From: Anniella stebbinsi | Taxonomy: Eukaryota > Chordata > Lepidosauria > Squamata > Anniellidae | Assembly (NCBI GenBank): GCA_029215795.1 | Contig: JARDYH010000007.1 | Coordinates: 93,077,263 to 93,141,262 of the forward strand | Direction: 5' to 3' | Length of the DNA stretch: 64,000 bases | In this document: positions 23,006-32,733 of the stretch, piece after piece | Numbering within the stretch: position 1 is the stretch's first letter | How the letters are laid out: every line of letters begins with the position of its first letter | Notes under the pieces: model-generated | The model's input: the letters and a program-made list of their open reading frames with translations, nothing else | Database searches by the model: none | Told to the model about the DNA's origin: nothing | Program-made: the position numbers and the translations under genes

Positions 23006-23095
23006 CTTGCTGTTTGCTGGCCACATGCTGTCTAAATAGGCCCAGACATCTTCTGGGAGAATACAGCCCCTTGACTGAAGAAGATGAGGTAAACC
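23006..23095 (-). CDS. SPOCD1: SPOCD1-like gene, SPOC-domain exon 2
   Basis: A 90-base, phase 0-0 exon with acceptor ATTCAG|GGT and donor AGCAAG|GTATCT. It reads 'GLPHLLQSRGCILPEDVWAY' followed by 'LDSMWPANSK'. This matches the SPOC segment where a basic 'GRI/GCI' strand is followed by a Val-Trp-x-Tyr helix. It joins without phase change to the exons on either side. Confidence 0.85.
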
Positions 23096-24820
23096 CTGAA
23101 TGAATCACAAAACCACAAAATAAGATAATCACTATCATATTAAAGAAATCTATGTGCCCGCGATCAAATTTGGCTAACAACAACACAGCACAGATGTAGC
23201 GCAAATGCTACATACACATACTTTCAACAGTCCTTAAGGCTTATATAACTGTTTTAAGGTGAGCAGGACAGCAGCATAATCCTCAAATTAAAGATGGGGG
23301 CTGAAAGAATAGTGGGCTATATTAGATCCCTTAGTGAATTCATGGCAGAAATGTTAGTGATTCCCACTTCCACTGTTACTACACTCTCCAGATCAGGTTT
23401 CTAGACATTTATTTATTTTCATTATTATTTCTTATGTGTTTAGTCTTCCAAGAACTAAAATTCTGTGGGCAATAACAAAATCCTTTGAACTTCAGTTTCT
23501 AGCTTTCAAGCTGATGAGGAAACAGCATATTGATGGACAGCATCTACTAAACCAGGGAAGTGCAGAAAGAAACATTATCTTGATCTTTCTTTCTTCCCTG
23601 ACCATATGTCAGAAAAAACCAGGACATGTCAGGATTTTTGGTAACAAATCCAGGAAGGGAGGGAAATTATGAAATTTGAAGTAAAATCCGGATTTTTCCC
23701 ATCCTCCCCACACCCAAAGGGCAGCTGTATTTTATAGTCAATGGGAATTAACAAAAATGCTTGCAGCTCCGTCATTTTTAAAGATAAAGAGATGAAACTT
23801 GGCAACATGATAGCCCTTAGGTAGAGCTTTAACCATGCCAAAGTTGAAACGGATCCATTCATCCGTTGAGTTTTAGGATTTTTTAAAGTTTGAGTTTTTA
23901 AAATTATTTTTGTTTTAAAAAACATCGTTTTTAAAGATAAAGAGATGAAACTTGGCACTTTGATAGCTCCTATGTAGGGCTTTAACAATGCCAAGTTTGA
24001 AGCAGAGCTGTTCATCTATTGATTTTTAGGATTTTTTTTTTTAAAAAATGAGGTTTTAAAATTATTATTATTATTTTAAAAAATCATTTTAAAAGATAAG
24101 GAGATGAAACTTGGCATCATGATAGATCTTAAGTAGGGCTTTAGCCATGCCAAGTTTCAAAACAAAACTGAACTCTAAAAATAAAATAAATAAAAAAGCC
24201 AGCCGGTTGGCCAGCCAACAACAACCCCTGTTAAGCAGCAGCTTGTAGTGGAGTGAGGATACAATCAGAAAAGATATTTGAGGGAAGTGGACAATGTATC
24301 ACACAGAGTATAGCAACAAAGTACAGCAAAAGCTACAAAAGTAGGAGTGAAGTTAATTTCAGATACATTGGATGTCTCACTTGTTATTTCAGTGATTTTA
24401 ACATTAAGATGTTATGTAGAACAGATTTGTCTTGTGTGCTGTAAAATCAGACGTGACCAAGGCTATGTACAGGTGGGCAGACTCCCTTGGCGCTGGGCAC
24501 ATCCCCTGTGGGAGGACATGTTGGTTTTGGGTTTCCAAAATATGGTCACCCTATATTTACCCCTCCTGCAAAGCTATGAATATTTTTTCACTACATCTCA
24601 CCCTGCAATCAACCTGATTTCATTGAAAATGCATTGAAGTTAACTCAACAGCATTAATGTACACTGAAATTCATTGTGCAATTCCTTCTTTAACAGTTGC
24701 CCATTTGATGTAAGGAATGCTCTGAATCAAGAATCAGCAAAGTGATGGCAAACCTGGGGACAATCCTTAAATGGGGAATACCTATGTACTGCCATGTAGT
24801 TAATCCAGGCTTGCTCATAC
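23096..24820 (-). other. Intron with a tandem repeat
   Basis: Host intron. Three degenerate units of about 155 bases lie at 23775-24165. Otherwise it is AT-rich. No gene is seen. Confidence 0.6.
23775..24165. repeat. About 155-bp tandem repeat, about 2.5 units
   Basis: The phrase 'agataaagagatgaaacttg' occurs at about 23782 and 23935, and in the form 'agataaggagatgaaacttg' at 24094. Each is followed by 'tgatag', 'aggctttaac'-like text and 'atgccaa'. Spacing is about 153 and 159 bases. Units differ substantially, so the array is old. Confidence 0.85.
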
Positions 24821-24959
24821 CTGACAGAGATGACAGCTGGAGCCTGAAACAGGGTATGCTTCTGCCACAAACTGCTTCACGCTGAACATCTGAATGAGTC
24901 CTTTCCAGATAAATGAGGTCTTGGACTGCTTCTCCACCCCTCGATGTTTCTTAGGAATG
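24821..24959 (-). CDS. SPOCD1: SPOCD1-like gene, SPOC-domain exon 1
   Basis: The acceptor is CTCACCTAG|C and the donor is CTGTCAG|GTATGAG. The exon is 139 bases, one base finishing a Ser codon and then 46 codons. It reads 'IPKKHRGVEKQSKTSFIWKG' and on to 'LIQMFSVKQFVAEAYPVSG' and 'SSCHLCQ'. 'IWKG-I-M-V-KF-A-A-PVSG' is the canonical opening strand of a SPOC domain. It ends in phase 0, matching the next exon. Confidence 0.9.
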
Positions 24960-25555
24960 CTAGGTGAGACAGAAGAGATGGGGACTAGGGAGATCAAATT
25001 CTGTTGGTCAAATGATCAGGTATACCCCAGATATTGGGTTTCCCGCTTTTACTTCCTACTTAATTGCACCCGTATTTATTGCAGGTGGCTCCAATGACTG
25101 GGTTCATACGACATGAGGATGCTTAATAAACCACGGTGGCTTGTTAACTGCCCCTGTGCATGCCACACCTGATTCCCCCAAATTACTCTTGCCAGGCTTG
25201 TCATGATATCTGAACCCAGCAAGGGTGGCTGACTGGAGTAGTTAACAAACCACCCAGAACCCATGCTCTGTTCTAGGGTTGCTGGCCCCAATTCACACAG
25301 CTCTCAAGAGGGCTAATTATCCAATGTGGGTGTTTGCATTCCCAATGAAAGAAGGGGAAATGGCAATGCAGGCCTAAACCTGTTGCTACATCTAAGGACA
25401 ACTATGAGGCCCAGACTAACACACCTTCACACATCTCAACTTAATTTTTTTTAAAAAGTTTGGTGTAACTCATTTTAAAAAGTGTTTTGTTCTTTATTCG
25501 GCTTTTGTCTTCAATTATAAATTTCAAGAGGTTGAGAGGTATAAACTATACAGAC
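24960..25555 (-). other. Intron with a MITE
   Basis: Host intron. A small inverted-repeat element lies at about 25098-25226, with ends 'ctgggttcatacgacatg' and 'catgatatctgaacccag'. Nothing coding is seen. Confidence 0.6.
25098..25226. mobile_element. MITE of the 'ctgggttca' family
   Basis: Ends of 18 bases form an imperfect inverted repeat ('ctgggttcatacgacatg' against the complement of 'catgatatctgaacccag'). The internal sequence has 'aaaccacggtggcttgttaa', itself partly palindromic. No coding capacity. Confidence 0.6.
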
Positions 25556-25748
25556 CTATCCTCCTGCAGAGATCTTCCTCCTCCTTCAGAGTACAGGATG
25601 CTCGGGTGCAAACGTTTGGAGGCATTTGCTCTCTGGTTTAAAATACGTTTAGGTGGCTTAAATCTTCTCTTGTTGTCAGCAGTCATTTGTCCTGTCAAGC
25701 CAGAAGAAATAGGTCTTCTTCTTCTTTTCATTGACACCTTAAAAGATT
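25556..25748 (-). CDS. SPOCD1: SPOCD1-like gene, basic linker exon
   Basis: The acceptor is CTACACAG|AA and the donor is GATAG|GTCTGT. The exon is 193 bases: two bases completing a Glu codon, 63 codons, two bases left for Ser. It encodes a strongly basic stretch, 'SFKVSMKRRRRPISSGL', 'DNKRRFKPPKRILNQ', 'ASKRLHPSI', that looks like a nuclear localisation region between TFIIS-M and SPOC. There is no domain homology; the call rests on phase fit to both neighbours and on the unbroken frame. The acceptor is less certain than the donor. Confidence 0.65.
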
Positions 25749-26529
25749 CTGTGTAGGTTTTACAGAATCCTTGTTGTCAATGGCCACATTTAAGTGAAAT
25801 GTCCTGTATTTTGGTACAGTCTATTATCACTTGGATTAACCTGAACATTTTATTATTTGTTGTCAACCAAATTCCAAAATGAGAAAGTCTCTAGTTAAGA
25901 ATGGGCTGGAAGCTTTCATCCAGTGCTCCAAAAAAGCAATCCCTCCTCTGATCCACATTGCTCCCACCATCAATACCCATCCACTCCAGGAACATTTTCT
26001 ACTCTCAGTGACCTGGTTCGCATGATCAAAATAAGTTGCAGTATGTGCCAGGCACAATAACCCTACAACAGCCCATAGGTTATTGGAGGGCTGTTTCCCC
26101 CTCCAACAAGCCATGCTGCCTGGGTTCAGACAACACAAGAAGCTGTGCCTGAGTACTGATTATGGAAATCGTAGCCCCTTATGCACCATAATTTAAATAA
26201 CCCATGGTGGCTTAAATACAGTTCTGGTTCACACGATCAACATCTATATCTGAACCAAATCTATATCTCTCTCAAGTAACATGACAGCATGGATTCAATG
26301 AAAGCAGGCAAAATTCCTCCAGGAACTTCTGAAGAGGCCCTTTTGACATGAATGAAAGGGAGCTGTTGAAAGATCACATATATTTCATTCAGTTCAACCT
26401 GGACAAACATCCAGTGGACTGAATGTCAAAGCCTTCTCTCCAGAACCAGAAATTTCTTATAGCAGAATCCAAACTTGTTTGAGTATAAAATTCATAGGCC
26501 CCAAGAAAAGTTTGTGCAAGCTAACTTAC
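25749..26529 (-). other. Intron with MITE-like sequence
   Basis: Host intron. Around 26010-26240 three 'ctggttc-cacgat'-type motifs in alternating orientation mark one or two overlapping MITE fragments. No gene is seen. Confidence 0.5.
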
Positions 26530-26647
26530 CAGAACAACTGAAATAGCCGGAGTCTCTCAAATGACTCCAGTGTTTATCTCTTGGGTCTCTCTCAGGTGCT
26601 GCAGAAATCTCACAGCTAGGGTTCCCTTCCTTGAATGAGAGTGATTC
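26530..26647 (-). CDS. SPOCD1: SPOCD1-like gene, linker exon
   Basis: The acceptor is ATTTGTAG|GAA and the donor is GTTCTG|GTAAGT (strong). The exon is 118 bases, phase 0 in and one base out. It encodes 'ESLSFKEGNPSCEISAAP' and then 'ERDPRDKHWSHLRDSGYF', 'SCS'. This is a polar, Ser-rich linker without a known domain between the TFIIS-M and SPOC regions. The one-base overhang is completed by the next exon. Confidence 0.72.
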
Positions 26648-26904
26648 CTACAAATGTGTGGTAATAAGTTATTGCTATTGTGGCCTTAATATTTCATTTT
26701 AGTGATTACATTTGGACCCACCAGCTCAATCTTTAATTAACAAACCTTTATTTACCATATTCAATGAAATCAACTAAAGCTTGCAGCCCTAGTAATAACA
26801 AGTGAAAGTCCATTTGCAGCCTCTGGCAAGCATCCATTGCAATCACATGGTTCTCAAAGTCGATCCACCAAAGCATTGGTGATGTTATCAACGTAAAGTC
26901 GGTA

Positions 26905-27117
26905 ATAGGGAAGGAGACATAGCTCAGTGTGATGGAACACCTGCTTTACATGCAGAAGAGGCCCCAGGTTCGATCCCTGGCTTCTCTAGGTAGGACAAGG
27001 AAAGAATCCTGCCTGAAACCCTGGAGAGCCACTGCTGCCAAGTCAGTGTTGACAATACTGGGCTAGCTGGACCAATGGTCTCACTCAGTATAAGGCAGCT
27101 GCCTATTTCTTCCTAAT
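26905..27117 (+). mobile_element. tRNA-headed SINE
   Basis: A polymerase III A-box-like 'acatagctcagtgtgatgg' and B box 'ggttcgatccctgg' about 35 bases on are followed by 'ctggagagccactgctgcc', 'ggaccaatggtctcactcag' and 'ataaggcagct'. This is a SINE family common in squamates. It is not a tRNA gene: the cloverleaf 3' part is replaced by the SINE body. Confidence 0.8.
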
Positions 27118-27470
27118 AGAAAGCTCAATGTGTGGTAAGCAACATTAGATTTCAGTTCTTTACCCCCAGGATCCCTACTCTGTTTCCACTGTGTAGGCAC
27201 ACAACTATTTGCTCAACTTTTGGATGATTGAGAGAAATTTTAATGACAAGCAGGGCAAAAATGCAGGATCACAGCTACTTGGTCTCAGGCCGTGAGGCAG
27301 TTAACTTGTGATCTCCACTTTCCATAACAAATTATGCAGAACCCTGTGAGTGCCAGAAATTACCACATGCAACTTGAATGTCAACTTCCAGCACCTACAT
27401 ATTTTACTTGAGAGATGTGCATATACGTTTGTTCATTTGATTGTGCTTGCTGAACATACCCCCTACTCAC

Positions 27471-27596
27471 AAGGATCTCTTGGGATGACAAGTCCTCATC
27501 TGCTTCTCTATGTATCTCTACAATTCCTTTGTGGGTGAATTTTGCAGAGCAACACTTTGGTGCTTCTCGCTCCTCTTTTTCTATAACTTCAAGCAC
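27471..27596 (-). CDS. SPOCD1: SPOCD1-like gene, end of TFIIS-M domain
   Basis: A 126-base, phase 0-0 exon with acceptor GCTTGCAG|GTG and donor ATCCTT|GTGAGT. It reads 'VLEVIEKEEREAPKCCSAK', 'FTHKGIVEIHRE', 'ADEDLSSQEIL'. The run of acidic/basic residues ending in a Thr-His-Lys-Gly-x-x-Glu-Ile motif is the signature C-terminus of the TFIIS central domain in the DIDO1/PHF3/SPOCD1 family. Confidence 0.9.
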
Positions 27597-29068
27597 CTGC
27601 AAGCAGCGCAGTGAAAAAGGCATGGCTTCAAATGGTGTCTTTTGGGCTGCTTCACACATTATAGTTTTAGGTTACACTTATGACGTAGCATACAGATATG
27701 CTAAACTTATTTACCAAAACATATTTATCAAATACTTGGTGCATTTATTACTATACGTGTAGAGTTATGAGACACATAAGCTTATTATACATGTACAGTA
27801 TGACACACGTACACTTCTGAACTAGCTCATGAAGCATGCACTCAGTGGCATATGGGTTTGCTACCCTTTAAAGGGTGAAACACCTGAAACGCAAGAATAT
27901 ACTTGAGGAAATAAAAAGTTTCAAGGACCTTTCAGAAGTCAAAAATCCTACAGCTACTGAGTTTCTAATGGGAAACATTTTCCTTCTAGAGGCTATTTTC
28001 ATGGCGCTGAGTTGGCATTGCGTTTCCCCGAAGCCCTGCACTTTCACTCCTGCAGGGTTGCGCCAGATAATCCCCACGCCAAGGAGCAAGCATGGGGTTT
28101 ATGGCAGTCATCCGCCCCCTCCCTGAGGCTGCCTCTACAAGAGGCATTTAAAGCTCTTTCAAGGTGCATTAAAAAATTTACCTCTACAAGAACGGAGTGC
28201 AAATCGGGCGTAGAGGCGCGTTTTCTCTCCGATTATGCGCATTATTGAATGTGCGTTAAATAGCAAGTTTTATTTTGCTCCGGCGGTTAAAGCGCATTTT
28301 GGCTATGTGAACAAGTGATTCTCCACATTAACTACTTGTAAAGCGCATTTGAAACAACCGGTAAGGTCACCTGTTGAGTGGTCAATTACCTCCTCCATAC
28401 AACCATTCACGATAAAGCGCTTCAGCGATTATGCGCATAATCGGCTAACCAGGCGTCAAACGGAATCCATCTAGAGGGGGTCTTAGACAAGAAAAGATGT
28501 AGGGGGAGGAGGAGGCGGCAGCGGCAGCTCAGGGAAAAAAACTAATTTACTTTAGGAGGGAGAGGTGGCAGCGGCAGAGCTCGGGGGAAGAAAATAATTT
28601 ATTTTCCTAAAATCTTCTCCCCACAGCAAGGTTGCAAGGGCTATTCCGGCAGCAATTCTGCTCACCGGCCAGCCCTCTGCTCCAGCAGAGGGTGACCAAT
28701 CAGGGGTCACCCTCTGCTGGGAATGCCCCCGGAGCAGCTACGGAGTGGCTGCTGAGTGAGGACAGACCAGTGGAAGAACCAGGATGCCCTCACTCTGGCT
28801 GGAAAGGTCAGGGTAAGTCCCCGGCTTTTCAGCCGCACATCTTCGGCTCTTTGCCCTGGAGTGGCTTTGAATCTGCGGCTGCATCACCTAACCAACGCCG
28901 CGCAGATTCGGAGCCACCCTGGGACAAAGAAGACATCAAGACAGCCCCCTTATGAGACAATTGTCTTCAAGTCCAGTTTTCCAAGCACAGAGCAAGCAAT
29001 TTCCAGGCCCAAGCTGAAAGTTCATTTGCTGTACGTTGCCTTTTCCAGATAGCAAAGGAATGACTTAC
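27597..29068 (-). other. Intron with inverted-repeat elements
   Basis: Host intron. About 28130-28480 holds repeated 'gattatgcgcat' and 'aaagcgcatt' motifs suggestive of a non-autonomous DNA transposon. About 28495-28620 is a near-tandem 'ggcagcggcag' segment. A perfect 16-bp hairpin is at 28682-28720. No gene is seen. Confidence 0.5.
28682..28720. repeat. Perfect 16-bp inverted repeat
   Basis: 'ccagcagagggtgacc' and 'ggtcaccctctgctgg' are exact inverse complements around a 7-base loop. A second looser pair ('gtggctttgaatctgcg'/'cgcagattcggagccac', about 28860-28916) lies 140 bases away, so this may be the core of a GC-rich MITE. Confidence 0.85.
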
Positions 29069-29185
29069 ACGTTTGTTCTCTTTGGCTCTCCACTCTGCTA
29101 GTTCCTTGGGTGCCAACTCTAAAGAGTTCAACTGAACGAGCCTCTTTGGGGTGATCTCTCCAAGTATTACCTCGCGAAAGAGGAG
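29069..29185 (-). CDS. SPOCD1: SPOCD1-like gene, TFIIS-M middle exon
   Basis: A 117-base, phase 0-0 exon with acceptor ATTGTTTCAG|CTC and donor AAACGT|GTAAGT. It encodes 'LLFREVILGEITPKRLVQLN' followed by 'SLELAPKELAEWRAKENKR'. The 'LFR-V-G-I-P-LV-M/L-ELA-ELAEWR' pattern is diagnostic for the TFIIS central domain, which in this family supports binding to elongating RNA polymerase II. DIRS E2 begins only 196 bases upstream of this exon. Confidence 0.93.
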
Positions 29186-29381
29186 CTGAAACAATAAAGC
29201 AAGCAATCTTTGTAAGAAGACTGCATTTCACAAAACAATAATCATCAGTCCAAAGCAGCCTCTTACACTATTATTTTCCTTGTGAGGATAGAGGGCAAGA
29301 GATTTGTAATAGGAGGGAAACAAACAAGCACACAGATTTATTTATTTATTATTACATTTCCATATCACCCACTAGCCAAAA

Positions 29382-29575
29382 ATGCAGGTTGCTTACCTGT
29401 AACTGTAGTTCTTCGAGTGGTCATCTGTGCAGTCACACATATGGGCTCGCGCCGACGCCGAGCCTACTTCCGGGAAACTTCACTAGCTAGATAGAGTTTT
29501 GGCGGGAACCCCTCCCCCACCATCCACCGCGCATGCTCAGGGTTCCCGCTCTAACTTACCTCAGTTCCCTGAGAC
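29382..29575 (+). repeat. E2 left inverted terminal repeat
   Basis: Inverted partner of about 35137-35310. On the minus strand it carries two donor-like sites, GAACTGAG|GTAAGT (about 29560) and TTACAG|GTAAGC (about 29392), near the 3' edge of the element in gene orientation. Confidence 0.88.
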
Positions 29576-29675
29576 CGCTTGGCCTCGCAACTAAGGCATT
29601 AATGTACGAAATCAAACAAGAGCATGGCGAATCAACTTGACGTCACAACAGCGATGCCAAGAGGGGATGGTGGGA

Positions 29676-29774
29676 GGGTTGTGTGACTGCACAGATGACC
29701 ACTCGAAGAACTACAGTTACAGGTAAGCAACCTGCATTTCTTCTTCGTGGTCTCTGTGCATCACACATATGGGC
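29676..29774 (+). repeat. E2 internal complementary region
   Basis: 'cgaagaactacagttacagg' followed by 'taagcaacctgcatt' complements the left tip. 'tcttcttcgtggtctctg' onward complements the right tip. The join predicts a circle junction of '...cgaagaagaa' with 'atgcagg...'. Confidence 0.88.
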
Positions 29775-29820
29775 GAATAACAAGCAAAACTTACCGGAGG
29801 TGGGTAGGCACGCTGCTTGA

Positions 29821-32652
29821 TCATTGGCAAATCGAGGAGAGGACCGCCCTTCCAAAAGAGGAGTCCTGTCGAGCTCTGACATCAAGGCGATAATGCTTAA
29901 CAAACGTGGAAGCATTAGTCCAGGTAGCTGCCTTGCAGAGATCAGTCAGCGAAGCCCCTTGGAGCAACGCCGAAGACGTTGCTTGCGCCCTAGCAGAATG
30001 CGCCGTCAGCTGGAACGGCGGGTCCCGCTTTGCTATCTGGTAGGCCAACGTAATGGTTTGTACTACCCACTTGGATATGCGTTGAGAAGAAACAGGCAGT
30101 CCTTTGGATACTCCTCCATAACAAATAAACAACTTGCGAGATTTCCTGAAAGTCTCAGTTCTGGACTTATAAAATGCTAGCGCCCTTCTAACGTCCAATG
30201 CATGCAACGTTGCAGTCAACGGGTCAGATGAGGACTTGAAGAACGTGGGTAAGACAATGTCCTGACTTATGTGGAACATTGAGGAAACTTTAGGGACAAA
30301 CCTCGGGTCCGGCCTCAGAACTACCCTATCCCTAAAAAACTGTAAGTAGGGAGGGTCTATTAGTAATGCTGCCAATTCCGAAACACGTCTTGCAGACGTT
30401 ATAGCAACCAGGAAAAGAGTTTTAAGTGTTAACAACCGAATATCTATGGTAGCTAACGGTTCAAAAGGTTTTGATGTGAGTATAGTGAGAACCAAAGATA
30501 GGCTCCACTGTGGAACTACTGGACGGATAGTAGGGAACAAATTATTCAAACCTCTCAAAAAAGTTCTTGCCATGGGATGTGTAAACACGGAAAAACCGTC
30601 CACCAACCCATGGTTGGCCGCGATGGCAGACAGGTATACACGGATGGAAGCCGGCTTTAGTCCTGCCGAGTGTAGAGAATAAAGGAAGGAAACGATGTTA
30701 GGCAAATCTGCTGTCAAAGGATCAAAGGCATTGATCAGTGCATAATCTTGGAAACGTCTCCATTTTCTATCGTATGACAGCCTGGTTGAGGGCTTACGAG
30801 CAGCCTTTAAAATACCCTTCACTTCTTCTGACAAACGGAGGTCGTTCCATGACGCCGGATTCTCCACGCCGTTAGGTGCAGAGCGTGGGCCTCGGGGTGC
30901 AGGATTTTCCCTCCCTCCCTGGAGAGGAGGTTGGGGAGACGTGGAAGGTGCCACACTTCCGACCTCGCTAGTTTGAGTAGCGGCGTGAACCAAGGCTGCC
31001 TTGGCCACCACGGCGCTATCACTATAGCATTTGCATTGCTTCGCCTGACTTTGGCTACTGCCAAGGCCATCATAGGAAACGGAGGGAAGATATAAAGAAG
31101 TCCCTTCGACCAGTCCCATTGCATGGCGTCCCCCAACGACGCCCGTCCTATGCCCGCTCTTGAGCAGAACGCTGGGCACACCGTGTTGGCAGCTGTTGCA
31201 AACAGGTCGATGCTCGGGACTCCCCAACGAGCAAATAGACGGTCCAGGATATGAGGGGAGAGTTCCCATTCGTGGGTGTCGTTGAACGTTCTGCTTAAGT
31301 CGTCCGCTATGACATTCTCCGTTCCCGCAACATGTAATGCCGACAGTAGCATATTGTGGGAAATTGTCCATTGCAAAATGTCCATCACAAGACGAAGGAG
31401 GTGATGTGACCGTGTCCCGCCCTCTTTGTTCAAATACCAGACTACTGTGGTATTGTCTGTTAAAATGCGAACATGGTGTCCTTTCAGGTGAGGGGAAAAG
31501 GCTTGCAGAGCCTTTTTGACCGCCAAGAGCTCTAATATGTTTATATGAAGGCGGGCTTCTGAAGGTGACCATCTTCCTTGTGTTACTAGATCGCCGTGGT
31601 GAGCACCCCAACCTGCTAACGACGCATCGGTTGTGACTATGCGAGACGGTGCCGGAGTGGTAAATGGCATTCCCCGAGACAGATTGTGATCGTCCGACCA
31701 CCATCGGAGTGAGTCTCTTACAGACCGCGGTACGGTAAGTATTAACTTGTGGGGGTTCTGCATAGGGGAGTAATGCTGGAGCAGAAACTGTTGGAGAGGC
31801 CGCATGCGTAGCCTTGCCCAACGTACGACAAACACGCTCGCTGCCATTAATCCCAGCAGCCTTAAAATCTGAAGAGCTGAGATTCGGGGTCTCCGTCTGA
31901 GCTTCTCCACAAGTTGTCGCAGGACCATAGCCCTGTTCGCTGGAAGAAACGCTCTTTCCACAGCGGAATCCAGAGTAACTCCTATGAATTGTATCCGACG
32001 TGCTGGCCTGGTGACTGACTTTTTGTAATTTATCTGCAGCCCCAGCGACGAAAGAAGAGTGATTACGTCGTGGACGTCGGCGAGGGCCTGGCTTCTGGAG
32101 GCGGAGACGATGAGCCAATCGTCCAGGTACGGGTACACCTCGATGTTGTTTGATCGAAGGTGCGCGCAAACCACCGACATGCACTTGGTGAACACTCTTG
32201 GTGCAGATTTTAGCCCAAAGGGCAGGACAGAGAACTGGTACGCTTGTTGTCCTATGATAAACCGGAGGTAACGTCGGTATAACGGATGAATGGCGATGTG
32301 GAAATATGCATCCTTTAAGTCTATTAATGTGAACCAGCTGCCCTCCGTTAACATTGGAAGAACTGACGCCAGAGTGATCATTCGAAATTTTTTGGTTCGT
32401 ATGAACTTGTTCAAAACTCTGAGATCCATAATGGGACGAAGACCCCCGTCCCTTTTTGGCACCGTAAAATACCGGGAATAAAATCCTGAGTGGAGATGGT
32501 GTGGCTTCACCCTTGTGATTGCCCTTTTGCGGAGCAGTTTGGTGGTTTCTTTTGCTAAGATTAGAGATGGTGGCGTAGATTTTATGGTACCAAGAGGAGG
32601 AGAGGCTTCGAGCTCCATTCTGTAACCCTCCGCGATGATTTTTAATACCCAA
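29821..32652 (-). CDS. E2 tyrosine recombinase (long overlapping frame)
   Basis: An open frame of 943 codons with no stop; it overlaps the RT frame for about 1.8 kb. Only roughly the last 330 residues are the recombinase. A core-binding part ('RLSYDRKWRRFQDYAL', 'SFLYSLHSAGLKPASIRVYL') is followed by the catalytic part: Arg at about 755 in 'ITSARRVSELAAL', His885 and Arg888 in 'LTAHSARAQATSSAL', Tyr921 in 'STFVKHYRLDV'. The enzyme would integrate the circular DNA form by strand exchange. The true start is unknown; translation may need frameshifting or a separate transcript. Confidence 0.9.
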   Translation of the reverse strand: MGIKNHRGGLQNGARSLSSSWYHKIYATISNLSKRNHQTAPQKGNHKGEATPSPLRILFPVFYGAKKGRGSSSHYGSQSFEQVHTNQKISNDHSGVSSSNVNGGQLVHINRLKGCIFPHRHSSVIPTLPPVYHRTTSVPVLCPALWAKICTKSVHQVHVGGLRAPSIKQHRGVPVPGRLAHRLRLQKPGPRRRPRRNHSSFVAGAADKLQKVSHQASTSDTIHRSYSGFRCGKSVSSSEQGYGPATTCGEAQTETPNLSSSDFKAAGINGSERVCRTLGKATHAASPTVSAPALLPYAEPPQVNTYRTAVCKRLTPMVVGRSQSVSGNAIYHSGTVSHSHNRCVVSRLGCSPRRSSNTRKMVTFRSPPSYKHIRALGGQKGSASLFPSPERTPCSHFNRQYHSSLVFEQRGRDTVTSPPSSCDGHFAMDNFPQYATVGITCCGNGECHSGRLKQNVQRHPRMGTLPSYPGPSICSLGSPEHRPVCNSCQHGVPSVLLKSGHRTGVVGGRHAMGLVEGTSLYLPSVSYDGLGSSQSQAKQCKCYSDSAVVAKAALVHAATQTSEVGSVAPSTSPQPPLQGGRENPAPRGPRSAPNGVENPASWNDLRLSEEVKGILKAARKPSTRLSYDRKWRRFQDYALINAFDPLTADLPNIVSFLYSLHSAGLKPASIRVYLSAIAANHGLVDGFSVFTHPMARTFLRGLNNLFPTIRPVVPQWSLSLVLTILTSKPFEPLATIDIRLLTLKTLFLVAITSARRVSELAALLIDPPYLQFFRDRVVLRPDPRFVPKVSSMFHISQDIVLPTFFKSSSDPLTATLHALDVRRALAFYKSRTETFRKSRKLFICYGGVSKGLPVSSQRISKWVVQTITLAYQIAKRDPPFQLTAHSARAQATSSALLQGASLTDLCKAATWTNASTFVKHYRLDVRARQDSSFGRAVLSSICQ

Positions 32653-32732
32653 GCATCCGATGTTATTGATGCCCAGGTCTGTAGGAAAGGTTGGAGTCTG
32701 TTCGCTTGGTCTCCGAGCTGTATTGGCGTCAA
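30819..32732 (-). CDS. E2 reverse transcriptase / RNase H / methyltransferase-like protein
   Basis: About 637 codons, uninterrupted. RT: 'YFTVPKRDGGLRPIMDLR' (residues about 89-105), catalytic 'LIDLKDAYFHI' (136-146) and 'YLDD' (202-205). RNase H: Asp369 in 'VTTDAS', Glu401 in 'LELLA', Asp426 in 'LTDNTT', Asp477 in 'ADDLSR'. Residues about 505-590 ('IDLFATAANTVC', 'YIFPPFP', 'VIAPWWPRQPWF') correspond to the Dam-like methyltransferase region described for DIRS elements. There is no ATG: the frame is open upstream of position 32732 into gag, in +1 relation to the gag stop at 32734-32736. Confidence 0.92.
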   Translation of the reverse strand: MTPIQLGDQANRLQPFLQTWASITSDAWVLKIIAEGYRMELEASPPLGTIKSTPPSLILAKETTKLLRKRAITRVKPHHLHSGFYSRYFTVPKRDGGLRPIMDLRVLNKFIRTKKFRMITLASVLPMLTEGSWFTLIDLKDAYFHIAIHPLYRRYLRFIIGQQAYQFSVLPFGLKSAPRVFTKCMSVVCAHLRSNNIEVYPYLDDWLIVSASRSQALADVHDVITLLSSLGLQINYKKSVTRPARRIQFIGVTLDSAVERAFLPANRAMVLRQLVEKLRRRPRISALQILRLLGLMAASVFVVRWARLRMRPLQQFLLQHYSPMQNPHKLILTVPRSVRDSLRWWSDDHNLSRGMPFTTPAPSRIVTTDASLAGWGAHHGDLVTQGRWSPSEARLHINILELLAVKKALQAFSPHLKGHHVRILTDNTTVVWYLNKEGGTRSHHLLRLVMDILQWTISHNMLLSALHVAGTENVIADDLSRTFNDTHEWELSPHILDRLFARWGVPSIDLFATAANTVCPAFCSRAGIGRASLGDAMQWDWSKGLLYIFPPFPMMALAVAKVRRSNANAIVIAPWWPRQPWFTPLLKLARSEVWHLPRLPNLLSREGGKILHPEAHALHLTAWRIRRHGTTSVCQKK

Positions 32733-32733
32733 G

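Noticed and set aside
22775..23026. Minus-strand ORF starting 'MWPANSK' as a separate gene
   Set aside because: Its first seven residues are the end of the SPOC exon; the rest is intron read-through after the GTATCT donor.
23775..24165. CRISPR-like array
   Set aside because: Units are long, diverged, lack spacer structure, and the DNA is vertebrate.
26905..27000. A tRNA gene (A and B boxes present)
   Set aside because: The sequence after the B box is a SINE body repeated at 44685-44905, not an acceptor stem.
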